Below, in pieces: positions 49,582-57,503 of a stretch of DNA of 64,000 bases; position 1 is the stretch's first letter; each line of letters begins with the position of its first letter. Both the position numbers and the translations under genes were made by a program. This DNA comes from Alkalilimnicola sp. S0819 (GTDB lineage: Bacteria > Pseudomonadota > Gammaproteobacteria > Nitrococcales > WHIW01), in NCBI RefSeq assembly GCF_009295635.1, contig NZ_WHIW01000006.1, positions 62,001-126,000 of the forward strand, in the 5' to 3' direction. The notes under the pieces were generated by a model, which was not told the DNA's origin, did no database searches, and worked only from the letters and a program-made list of their open reading frames with translations.

Positions 49582-50529
49582 ATGAAGAAAATTCTCGTCG
49601 TTCATTATTCCCAGACCGGGCAGCTGGACAGCGTCATGCGCTCGGTGACCGGGCCGCTGGAAGCCGCGGAAGACATCGAGGTCCATTACGAGGACCTGCG
49701 CCCGGTGAAGGACTACCCCTTCCCCTGGGGCATGTACGACTTCGTCAACGTCTTCCCCGAGTGCGTCTACCAGGACCCGCCGGCGATGCGGCCCTTCGGC
49801 TTCGACCCGGCCACCCGCTATGATCTGATCATCATCGCCTACTCGGTGTGGTTCCTCTCCCCCTCCCTGCCCATCACCGGCTTCCTGCAATCCGAAGAAG
49901 CCGCGCGGGTGATGAAGGACACGCCCGTGGTGACGCTCACCGCCTGTCGCAACATGTGGCTGCAGGCCCAGGAGAAGGTCAAGGCGCGCTTGAATGAGGT
50001 GGGCGCGAAGCACAGCGACCACATCGCCCTGGTGGACCGTGGCAACAGCCTGCAGACCTTGGTGACCACGCCCCGCTGGCTGTGGACCGGGCGGCGCAAT
50101 GCCTTCTGGGGCATCTTCCCGAAAGCCGGTATCGCCGAGGAAGACATCACCGCCGCCGCCCGCTTCGGCCATGCGCTGCGCGATGCCCTGCGCGCGAACC
50201 GGCTCACCGGCGAGGCGCCGGTGCTCACGGGCCTGAAGGCCGCCCCCGTGGATGAGCGGCTGATCGACGGCGAGCGCATCATCCTGCGCAGCTACATGAC
50301 CTGGGGGCGGTGGGTGCGCCGCCGCGGCGCGCCCGACGACCCGCGCCGACGCCCCATTCTGCGCGCCTACATCGCCTTCATGTTCGCCATCGTGCTTACA
50401 GTGGTGCCCATCACCGTGACCATCCGCACCCTGCTGCGCCCCTTCCAGCGCGAACGCATCGCGGCGGCGCGGGCCTATTTCGAGCAACCCTCGGGCGCCG
50501 ACACCGCCCGAATGGACGAGTACCGATGA
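49582..50529 (+). CDS. flavodoxin-like dialkylresorcinol condensing enzyme homologue
   Basis: The 315-residue protein has a flavodoxin-like fold at the N-terminus (KKILVVHYSQTGQLDSVMRS with the SQTGQ phosphate loop, then IIIAYSVWFLSPSLPITGF) and a C-terminal membrane anchor (AYIAFMFAIVLTVVPITVTI, about 263-285). It is like the enzymes annotated as dialkylresorcinol condensing enzyme (DarA-type) in aryl-lipid gene clusters. ATG 49582 is fixed by homology. Its stop overlaps the KAS III start (ATGA). The product made here is unknown. Confidence 0.7.
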   Translation: MKKILVVHYSQTGQLDSVMRSVTGPLEAAEDIEVHYEDLRPVKDYPFPWGMYDFVNVFPECVYQDPPAMRPFGFDPATRYDLIIIAYSVWFLSPSLPITGFLQSEEAARVMKDTPVVTLTACRNMWLQAQEKVKARLNEVGAKHSDHIALVDRGNSLQTLVTTPRWLWTGRRNAFWGIFPKAGIAEEDITAAARFGHALRDALRANRLTGEAPVLTGLKAAPVDERLIDGERIILRSYMTWGRWVRRRGAPDDPRRRPILRAYIAFMFAIVLTVVPITVTIRTLLRPFQRERIAAARAYFEQPSGADTARMDEYR

Positions 50530-51671
50530 GCTACATCACCCGCATCAGCGCCTTCCTGCCCGGCGAGCCCATCGACAACGACACCATGGAATCGGTGCTG
50601 GGGCTGGTGGGCGGCAAACCCTCCCGAGCACGCAAGGTGGTGCTGCGCAGCAACGGCATCCAGACCCGCCATTACGTGATCGACCCGGCCACGGGCAAGC
50701 CGCGCTACAGCAATGCCGAGCTCACCGCCGAGGCGGTGCGCAAGCTCGCCGAGCAGGGCGCGGACCTGAATGGCGTGGACCTGCTCGCCGCCGGCACCAG
50801 CACCCCGGACCAGATCCTGCCCAGCCACGGCGTGATGGTGCACGGCGCGCTGGGCAACCCGCCCTGCGAGGTGGTCAGCCCCTCGGGCGTGTGCGCCTCC
50901 AGCGCGCTCGCCTTGAAATACGCCCACATGGCGGTGAGCGGCGGCTTCAGCCAACAGGCCGTGGCCGCCGGCTCCGAGGTGGTCTCCACCTTCATGCAGG
51001 GCAAGAACTTCCAGGCCGAGTCCGACAAGCGTCTCGCCGCGATGGAGCGCCACCCCGAGATCGCCTTCGAGAAGGACTTCCTGCGCTGGATGCTCTCCGA
51101 CGGGGCCGGTGCGGCGGAACTGCGCCCGGAACCCAACGCCCAGGGGCTTTCCCTGCGCATCGACTGGATCGAGCAGCTCTCCTACGCCAACGAGCTGGAC
51201 GCCTGCATGTACGCCGGTGCCCGCAAGGAAGAAGACGGCCGGCTCACCGGCTGGCGCGAACTCGCGCCCCAGGCCTGGCTGGATGAATCCATCTTCGCGG
51301 TGAAGCAGGACGTGCGCCTGCTCAACCCCAATGTCATGCCGGTGACCGTCTCCCGGGGCCTGGCGGACATGCTCAAGAAACACCCGCTGCGCGTGGATGA
51401 GGTGGACTGGTTCCTGCCCCACTACTCCTCGCACTACTTCCGCCAGAAGGTCTACGACGCCCTGGTGGCCATCGACTTCGAGATCCCCGAGGCGCGCTGG
51501 TTCACCAACCTGGAGCGGGTGGGCAATGTGGGCGCGGCGTCCATGTACATGATGCTCGACGAGCTCTTCCACAGCGGGCGCATCCGCGATGGCGACGGCA
51601 TCCTCTGCTACGTGCCCGAGAGCGGGCGCTTTACCAGCGTGTTCATGAAGCTCACGGCGGTGGTGCGATGA
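50526..51671 (+). CDS. 3-oxoacyl-ACP synthase III-type condensing enzyme
   Basis: The 381-residue thiolase-fold enzyme has the KAS III catalytic triad: Cys123 in SGVCASSAL, His299 in FLPHYSSHY and Asn334 in GNVGAASM. It condenses an acyl starter with malonyl-ACP or a beta-keto acid. KAS III proteins of this subtype occur in dialkylresorcinol and aryl-polyene-like clusters, consistent with the flavodoxin-like partner in the same operon. It starts in an ATGA overlap and ends in another, so all four genes of this unit are coupled. Confidence 0.88.
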   Translation: MSYITRISAFLPGEPIDNDTMESVLGLVGGKPSRARKVVLRSNGIQTRHYVIDPATGKPRYSNAELTAEAVRKLAEQGADLNGVDLLAAGTSTPDQILPSHGVMVHGALGNPPCEVVSPSGVCASSALALKYAHMAVSGGFSQQAVAAGSEVVSTFMQGKNFQAESDKRLAAMERHPEIAFEKDFLRWMLSDGAGAAELRPEPNAQGLSLRIDWIEQLSYANELDACMYAGARKEEDGRLTGWRELAPQAWLDESIFAVKQDVRLLNPNVMPVTVSRGLADMLKKHPLRVDEVDWFLPHYSSHYFRQKVYDALVAIDFEIPEARWFTNLERVGNVGAASMYMMLDELFHSGRIRDGDGILCYVPESGRFTSVFMKLTAVVR

Positions 51672-52078
51672 AGCGCGAGGACGTCCCCCAGGAAGGCAAT
51701 GCCACCCTGGGAGGCGTGCGCAAGGCAGTCTACGCCCAGGACGAGTCCGGTCGGTTCACCACCGTGCCAAGCCGGGGCTGGGCGGTGGAGGAGACGGTCA
51801 CCACCATGGCGGTGGACCTGTTCCGCCAGCAGGCCGAGGCGGCCCGCCAGCGGGTGCTGGAAGGCAAGGCCTCGCCGCTGGCGTTCCACATGTACAACCG
51901 CCGCATGGACGCCACCGTGCTCGCCCAGAGCACGGGGCTGTTCGGCTGGCAGGTGCGCCGGCACCTCAAACCCGGGCCCTTCCAGCGGCTCAACGCCAAG
52001 AAACTCGCCCGCTACGCCCAGGCCCTGGACCTGAGCATCTCGGCGCTGAAAACCATCCCCCAGGAGCCCCTCGCCTGA
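51668..52078 (+). CDS. small HTH-like protein in the KAS III operon
   Basis: The 136-residue protein has an amphipathic helix region (EETVTTMAVDLFRQQAEAAR, about residues 40-60) and a C-terminal helix-turn-helix-like part (DATVLAQSTGLFGWQVRRHL, then NAKKLARYAQALDLSISALK). It may be a regulator of the operon or a structural partner. It is coupled to both neighbours: ATGA with KAS III and TGATG with the BtrH-type gene. I cannot name a family. Confidence 0.6.
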   Translation: MKREDVPQEGNATLGGVRKAVYAQDESGRFTTVPSRGWAVEETVTTMAVDLFRQQAEAARQRVLEGKASPLAFHMYNRRMDATVLAQSTGLFGWQVRRHLKPGPFQRLNAKKLARYAQALDLSISALKTIPQEPLA

Positions 52079-53070
52079 TGCAGATCGATTTCCCCCACCG
52101 CCACGCCGGCCACTGCGAGAGCGGCGTGACCGCCAATCTGCTCAGCCACCAGGGCCTGCACCTCAGCGAACCCATGGCGCTGGGCCTGTCCTCCGCGCTG
52201 GTGTTCGCGCACTTTCCCTTCATGCGCTGGGGCGGCATTCCCATGACCGCCTATCGCATGTTCCCCGGCGCGGTGATCAAGGGCGTGGCGAAGCAGACCG
52301 GGGTGAAGATCGCCGAGGAGCGCTTCAAGGACCGGGCCGCGGCGAAAGCCGCGCTGGATGCGCATCTCGCCGCCGGCCGCCCGGTGGCCCTGCGCACCAA
52401 TGTCTACTGGCTGCCCTACTTCCCGCCGGACATGCGCTTTCACTTCAATGCCCACAACATCGTCGCCATCGGCCGTGACGGCGATGACTACCTGGTCAGC
52501 GACCCGGTGTTCGAGGACATCCAGCGCTGCGACCCGGAGGGCCTGGAGAAGGCGCGCTTTTCCCTGGGCCCCTTCGCGCCCAAGGGGCTGATCTACTACC
52601 CCACCGAGGTGCCCGCGCGCTGGGACCCGGCCAAGGCCATCCCCAAGGCCTTGAAGCGCACCTACAACGTGATGAACCGCACCCCCCTGCCCTGGGTGGG
52701 GCTGGGCACCATCCACCGGCTGGCGCGGACCCTGCGCAAGCTGGAGGGCCAGCCCGAGAAGGCCGAATACAGCCGCCAGCTGGTGGGCAGCATCATCCGC
52801 ATGCAGGAAGAGATCGGCACCGGGGGCGGGGGGTTTCGCTTCATGTACGCCGCCTTCCTGCAGGAAGCCGCCGAGCTGCTGCAGCGGGAGAATCTGGCCA
52901 AGGCCGCCGACGAGATGACCGAAGCCGGCGATGTCTGGCGCGAGTTCGCCCTGCTGGGCGCGCGCTATGTGCGCCAGAAGCGCGCACCGGCGCTGAGCCA
53001 GCTGGCAGAGTGCATGGAGCGCGCCGCGGCCCAGGAAGGCAAGGTCTATCCACGGCTGAAGCACGGCTGA
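52078..53070 (+). CDS. BtrH N-terminal-domain acyltransferase-like protein
   Basis: The 330-residue cytosolic protein has a papain-like BtrH N-terminal domain with Cys13 (GHCESGVTANLLSH), His126 (FNAHNIVAIG) and Asp142 (YLVSDPVFED) forming a likely catalytic triad. BtrH in butirosin biosynthesis transfers an acyl group from a carrier protein to an aminoglycoside. Beside a condensing enzyme, it could transfer the KAS III product to an acceptor. The C-terminal half is helical. It is the last gene of the coupled operon; the classical companion ABC transporter genes are absent here. Confidence 0.75.
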   Translation: MQIDFPHRHAGHCESGVTANLLSHQGLHLSEPMALGLSSALVFAHFPFMRWGGIPMTAYRMFPGAVIKGVAKQTGVKIAEERFKDRAAAKAALDAHLAAGRPVALRTNVYWLPYFPPDMRFHFNAHNIVAIGRDGDDYLVSDPVFEDIQRCDPEGLEKARFSLGPFAPKGLIYYPTEVPARWDPAKAIPKALKRTYNVMNRTPLPWVGLGTIHRLARTLRKLEGQPEKAEYSRQLVGSIIRMQEEIGTGGGGFRFMYAAFLQEAAELLQRENLAKAADEMTEAGDVWREFALLGARYVRQKRAPALSQLAECMERAAAQEGKVYPRLKHG

Positions 53071-53107
53071 CCGGCCGGCGGCGGCATCGAGGCGAAACGG
53101 TATCACC

Positions 53108-54976
53108 ATGCCCCAACGCTGGTTGTTCATCCTTTTTTTGCTGCTGGGCAATCCGGCGGCCCTGGCCGGCACCGCCACGGGCGACTCCTGGTTTCTGGAC
53201 AGCACCGCCGTGCTGGTCGACAAGGAGGGTACTGAAACCATTCACAGCGTCAGCGACCCGGCACGGGCCGGCGATTTCCAGCCCTCGCCCGCCGGCCTCT
53301 CCGCGGGCTACACCCGACGCGTGCACTGGCTGCGGATTCGTCTCGCGCCGCCGCCGGGCGGGGAGCTTCTGCTGGAAATCCAACCTCCCTACCTCGACGA
53401 TCTGCGCCTCTACATCCCCGACGGAGTCGGTGGCTACACCCGGCACCAGACCGGCGATCACTACCCCTACGCCCAGCGGGCGATCCCCCATCGGGCCTAC
53501 ACCTTCCGCGTCCACTTCGCAAAGGCCGCGCCACAGACCGTTTACCTGCGCGTACAGACCACCAGCACCTCGCTGGCCTTCCCCCGGGCCTTCGTGCCGG
53601 ATGCCTATGCCGCGCAGATCAGCACCGAGTACCTGCTGCTGGGCCTGTACTACGGCGCGCTGCTGGTGATGCTGCTGTTCAACCTCTGGCACGGCCACTG
53701 GCGGCACGACCCGGACCACCGGGCCTTCCTGTACTACCTGCTGGCGACCCTGCTTTTCATGGTCTCGCTCAACGGCCTGGTGGCACAGTACCTGGCCCCT
53801 CGGCACCCGGCGGTGGGCGATCACATGGTCAGCGCCATGCTCATGATCATCATCGCCGTGGCGGCGCATTTTCACCGCCGCATGCTGGGCGTCGATCGCT
53901 CGACACCGCTGCTCAATGCCTACTTCATCGGCATCATAGGCTTTGCCGTACTCTGCCTGCTGGCCTGGCCGGCGGGCTATTTCACGGAAGCGGCCCGCGT
54001 CCTGACCTTGATCACCCTGAGCTTCCCCCTGATCGGCATCGTCCGCAGCGCACTGCGATGGCGCCGTGCCGGCAGTGGCTTTCTCACCCTGGCCTACATC
54101 ACCACCCTGACCTCCTACCTGATCCCGCTGCTGTCGGTACAGGGCCTGTTGCCCAACGGCCCGTGGCAGCTCTACGGCCTGCAGATCGGCGGCCTCGCCG
54201 CCCTGGGCGCCTTCAACTTCAGCCTGTTCGAACGCCTGCGCCGTCTGCAGGAAGAGCGGGACCAGGCGGAGGAGCAGGGCCAGCGGACGCGCATGGAACT
54301 GGAAACCGAGTACCGCGCCCGGCAACGCCAGAGCTCACTGATCGACATGCTGTCCCACGAGATCAAATCCCCCCTGTCGGTGATCCAACTGCGGCTGGGT
54401 GTCCGCTCGGCCTCGGAACGGATGCAGCAACACGCCCTGCGCGCCGCCCAGGCCATCAACGACATCGTCGAGCGCTGCGACTACGCCAACCGGCTGGATA
54501 ATCAGGCCACTCAACAGCGGCTCGCACCCTGCGATCTGGCCGCCATCACCGCCGCCAGCCTGGCGCACCGGGGCGCCCAGGCGCGCACCGATGTGTGGCT
54601 GCCTCCGGGCCTGTCGACCACGGTGGAATCGGACCAGGCCATGGTGGGCGTGCTGCTGGGCAACCTGATCGACAACGCCTGCAAGTACGCCCCGCCCCAG
54701 GCGCGGCTGAGCATCCGGTACACGGCCCGCAGCGAGGACGGACGCGAGGGCCTGGCGCTGAGCATTGCCAACCCGACTCCCCTGCGCGGCCGCCCCGACC
54801 CCGACCGCATCTTTAAGCGCTACTATCGGGCACCCGGCGCCCAGGGCAAGAGCGGCTCGGGGCTGGGGCTCGCCATCGCCCAGGCACTGGCCGAGCAACT
54901 GCGCGGCAGCCTGGTGTATCAGCCCGAACAAACGGAGGTGGTATTCGAGCTATGGCTGCCCTATGCCGCATCCTGA
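53108..54976 (+). CDS. 7TM-DISM sensor histidine kinase
   Basis: The 622-residue inner-membrane kinase has a signal peptide, a periplasmic 7TMR-DISM extracellular beta domain (about residues 30-165, with RVHWLRIRLAPPP), seven membrane spans (about 175-385) and a cytoplasmic coiled coil. HisKA has His417 in DMLSHEIKSPLSV. The HATPase domain has LIDNACKYAPP and SGSGLGLAIAQAL. The DISM domain often senses carbohydrates or other small ligands. The response regulator gene overlaps its end by 25 bases, so this is a two-component pair directly upstream of the two-partner secretion genes. Confidence 0.9.
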   Translation: MPQRWLFILFLLLGNPAALAGTATGDSWFLDSTAVLVDKEGTETIHSVSDPARAGDFQPSPAGLSAGYTRRVHWLRIRLAPPPGGELLLEIQPPYLDDLRLYIPDGVGGYTRHQTGDHYPYAQRAIPHRAYTFRVHFAKAAPQTVYLRVQTTSTSLAFPRAFVPDAYAAQISTEYLLLGLYYGALLVMLLFNLWHGHWRHDPDHRAFLYYLLATLLFMVSLNGLVAQYLAPRHPAVGDHMVSAMLMIIIAVAAHFHRRMLGVDRSTPLLNAYFIGIIGFAVLCLLAWPAGYFTEAARVLTLITLSFPLIGIVRSALRWRRAGSGFLTLAYITTLTSYLIPLLSVQGLLPNGPWQLYGLQIGGLAALGAFNFSLFERLRRLQEERDQAEEQGQRTRMELETEYRARQRQSSLIDMLSHEIKSPLSVIQLRLGVRSASERMQQHALRAAQAINDIVERCDYANRLDNQATQQRLAPCDLAAITAASLAHRGAQARTDVWLPPGLSTTVESDQAMVGVLLGNLIDNACKYAPPQARLSIRYTARSEDGREGLALSIANPTPLRGRPDPDRIFKRYYRAPGAQGKSGSGLGLAIAQALAEQLRGSLVYQPEQTEVVFELWLPYAAS

Positions 54977-55638
54977 TCGTCGAAGACAACGACGCGCTGC
55001 GTGAGACCCTGAGCGAAGTGCTGAGCGAACAGGGCTTTGCGGTGGCCGCTATCGCCAGCGCCGAGGAATTGAGCGAGTCTCAGCCACAGCGCACCGACAT
55101 CGCCATCCTGGACTTGAACCTGCCCGGCGAGGACGGCCTCTCCCTGGCCGCTCGGTTGCGCCGCATCCAACCCGGCATCGGCATCATCATCCTGACGGTA
55201 CGCAACGCGGTCAGCGATCGCCTGGCGGGCTACGACAGCGGTGCCGACCTCTACCTGCCCAAGCCCATCACGCCCGAGGAGCTGCTGGCCGCCCTGCGCG
55301 CCCTGGCGCGACGCCTCGTCGCCGCGCGGACCCACCCCGACACCCCCCGGCTGGATGTGCCGGCGGCCGTGCTGCATACCACCGAAGGCCCCCTCAGCCT
55401 GCGCAAGGCGGAGACGACCCTGCTGCGGGCGCTGGCGCTCGCCCCCGAGGGGCTGCTGGAAACCTGGCAACTATTGGAGGCTCTGGGCAAGCCGCTGGAC
55501 GAGTACGGCCGGCGCCAGCTGGCCGTGCTGGTCACCCGCCTGCGCGCCCGCCTGGAAGCCCACGGCCTGCCGGCCCCCTTCCTGCGCGCCGAGCGGGGGG
55601 TCGGCTATCGGCTGCTGTTCGAGATTCAGCTCGATTGA
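54952..55638 (+). CDS. OmpR/PhoB-type response regulator
   Basis: The 228-residue protein has a receiver domain with Glu11-Asp12 acidic pair, phosphoacceptor Asp54 (AILDLNLPGEDG), the Thr switch in ILTVRN and Lys in YLPKPITPE. A winged-helix DNA-binding domain follows, with RRQLAVLVTRLRARL and the C-terminal AERGVGYRLLF hairpin. It is the partner of the overlapping kinase. The nearest downstream genes are tpsB and tpsA, suggesting they may be its targets; this is inference. Confidence 0.9.
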   Translation: MAALCRILIVEDNDALRETLSEVLSEQGFAVAAIASAEELSESQPQRTDIAILDLNLPGEDGLSLAARLRRIQPGIGIIILTVRNAVSDRLAGYDSGADLYLPKPITPEELLAALRALARRLVAARTHPDTPRLDVPAAVLHTTEGPLSLRKAETTLLRALALAPEGLLETWQLLEALGKPLDEYGRRQLAVLVTRLRARLEAHGLPAPFLRAERGVGYRLLFEIQLD

Positions 55639-55688
55639 GCCGCTGCAATAATTGGAAACCTTGCGCCGTCGGACATGGCTAGTCTCCT

Positions 55689-55704
55689 TGTGAAGTAGTT
55701 CACA
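55689..55704. promoter_or_regulatory. perfect CRP-type palindrome upstream of tpsB
   Basis: TGTGAAGTAGTTCACA matches TGTGA-N6-TCACA exactly, with 6-bp arms around GTAG. It ends 16 bases before the tpsB ATG, so a bound CRP/Vfr-type regulator would lie at or past the transcription start and could act as a repressor or roadblock. Confidence 0.6.
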
Positions 55705-55720
55705 TTAGAAGAATTCCGCC

Positions 55721-57493
55721 ATGTACACGACCGGCTCCCCCGACAACGGGGCCCCAAGATTCTCCGCCACCCGCACCCGGCGCAAGGCGCTGGCGCTCAC
55801 GCTGCTGCTGGCCTTGCCCTGGGCCGGCGCTGCCGCGCAAACGCCCAGCCAGGCGGACCTGGACGCCGCCGCCCGAGAGGCCGAGGCGGCACAACGGGAT
55901 CTGCGCATCCGGCAACAGGAGCAACGCCGACAGGACCTGCAATCCGCCCAGCCACCCACCCGGCTGAAGGCCCCTGAACCGGAGCCGGTCACCCCGCGAG
56001 AGGGGCCCTGTCGGGACATTGCCTCCTTGCAGGTGGAGGGCGTCACCCTGCTGGAAGCGCCCACCGTGGCACAGATCACCGCGCGCTACGCCGGGCGCTG
56101 CCTGGGCGTGACCGAGATCGAGAAACTGCTCTCCGAGTTCACCCTGGCCTATATCGAGCAGGGCTACGTGGGCGCCCGGGTCTATCTGCCGCAACAGGAT
56201 CTGTCCACCGGCGTACTGCGGGTGCAGGTGATCGAAGGGCGGGTGCAGGGCCTGCAGGTGGAGGACGGCGAGCAGGGCTCCATATCCCTGGGCAATGTCG
56301 CGCCGGGCATGGTGGGTGAGCCGCTGAACCTGCGCGACCTGGAACAGACCCTGGACCAGATCAACCGTCTGGCCTCCAATAACGCCAGCTTCGACATCCG
56401 CCCCGGCGAGGCGCCGGGGGACAGCGTGGTGGTGCTGAACAATGCCCCGAGCCGGGCCTGGCGCGTGCTGGCGAGCTATGACAATCACGGCTCCGAGAGC
56501 ACCGGGCGCAAGCAGGCGGGCCTCACCGTAATGGTGGACAACCCGCTGGGCTTCAATGATTTCATCAGCCTGACCCACCGCCGGGCCGCCCCCTATGAAT
56601 CGGGCGAGACCGCCTCGCACTCCACCAGCCTCTCCTATGTGCTGCCCTACGGTTATTCCACCTACAACCTGAGCCTCAGCCACTCCGAGTACGCCTCCAC
56701 CTTCCTCGCCCCCAGCGGCGTGCCGCTGCACAGCCACGGCAACTCCGGCGCCGTCACCCTGGGTTCGGACCGGGTGGTCTATCGGGACGGGCGCAACCTG
56801 CTGCGCCTGCGCGCCGGCCTCACGGTGAAGGAATCGAAGAACTATCTGGAAGACATCCTGCTGGAGGTCAGCAGCCGCCGCTTGAGCATCCTGGACCTGG
56901 ACGCGGACTTCAGCCGCCCCGTCGCCGGTGGGCTGTTCTCGCTGCAACTGGGGTTCTCCCACGGCCTGAGCAGCTTCAGCCCGCTGAAGGACGCCGAGAA
57001 TCTGCCCGACTGGGCGCCAAGGGCGCAGTTCAGCAAGTTCCGATACGGCTTCGCCTACACACGGCCCTTCAGCCTGGGCGGCCAGAACTTCAGCTGGAGC
57101 TCCTCGCTGGTCGGCCAGAAGTCCGATGACGTGCTCTACGGCTCGGAGCAGATCTCCATCGGCGGCATCTATTCGGTGCGTGGCTTCACCGCCAACAGCC
57201 TGTCCGGCGATGACGGCTTCTATCTGCGCAACGAGTTGTCCCATACCCGGCCCTACGCCATCCCCAATGGCCCGGCCGGTTATCTGCGGCCTTATCTGGC
57301 ACTGGACACCGGCCAGGTCCGCAACCGGGTCGACGGCGTGCCGGAAGGCAGCCTCACCGGCGCCGCGGTCGGCCTGGGCATCGGCCTGGGCCCGGTCACC
57401 CTGGATGTTTTTCATGCCCGTCCCGTCTCCCACCCCGGCTACATGGAACGGGAAAGCGGAGAGACCTGGTTTCGCCTGAGTGCGACGCTCTAG
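55721..57493 (+). CDS. TpsB/ShlB-FhaC-type outer-membrane transporter
   Basis: The 590-residue outer-membrane protein secretes its TpsA partner across the outer membrane. Features: signal peptide (ALTLLLALPWAGAAAQ), an N-terminal helix with QQEQRRQDL, a POTRA region (about 98-245, with IASLQVEGVTLLEAPTVAQI and GYVGARVYLP) and a 16-strand barrel with the ISIGGIYSVRGFTANSLSGD motif (VRGF contact) and a final WFRLSATL strand. The tpsA gene starts 10 bp downstream. Confidence 0.95.
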   Translation: MYTTGSPDNGAPRFSATRTRRKALALTLLLALPWAGAAAQTPSQADLDAAAREAEAAQRDLRIRQQEQRRQDLQSAQPPTRLKAPEPEPVTPREGPCRDIASLQVEGVTLLEAPTVAQITARYAGRCLGVTEIEKLLSEFTLAYIEQGYVGARVYLPQQDLSTGVLRVQVIEGRVQGLQVEDGEQGSISLGNVAPGMVGEPLNLRDLEQTLDQINRLASNNASFDIRPGEAPGDSVVVLNNAPSRAWRVLASYDNHGSESTGRKQAGLTVMVDNPLGFNDFISLTHRRAAPYESGETASHSTSLSYVLPYGYSTYNLSLSHSEYASTFLAPSGVPLHSHGNSGAVTLGSDRVVYRDGRNLLRLRAGLTVKESKNYLEDILLEVSSRRLSILDLDADFSRPVAGGLFSLQLGFSHGLSSFSPLKDAENLPDWAPRAQFSKFRYGFAYTRPFSLGGQNFSWSSSLVGQKSDDVLYGSEQISIGGIYSVRGFTANSLSGDDGFYLRNELSHTRPYAIPNGPAGYLRPYLALDTGQVRNRVDGVPEGSLTGAAVGLGIGLGPVTLDVFHARPVSHPGYMERESGETWFRLSATL

Positions 57494-57503
57494 GAGAGTC
57501 ATT

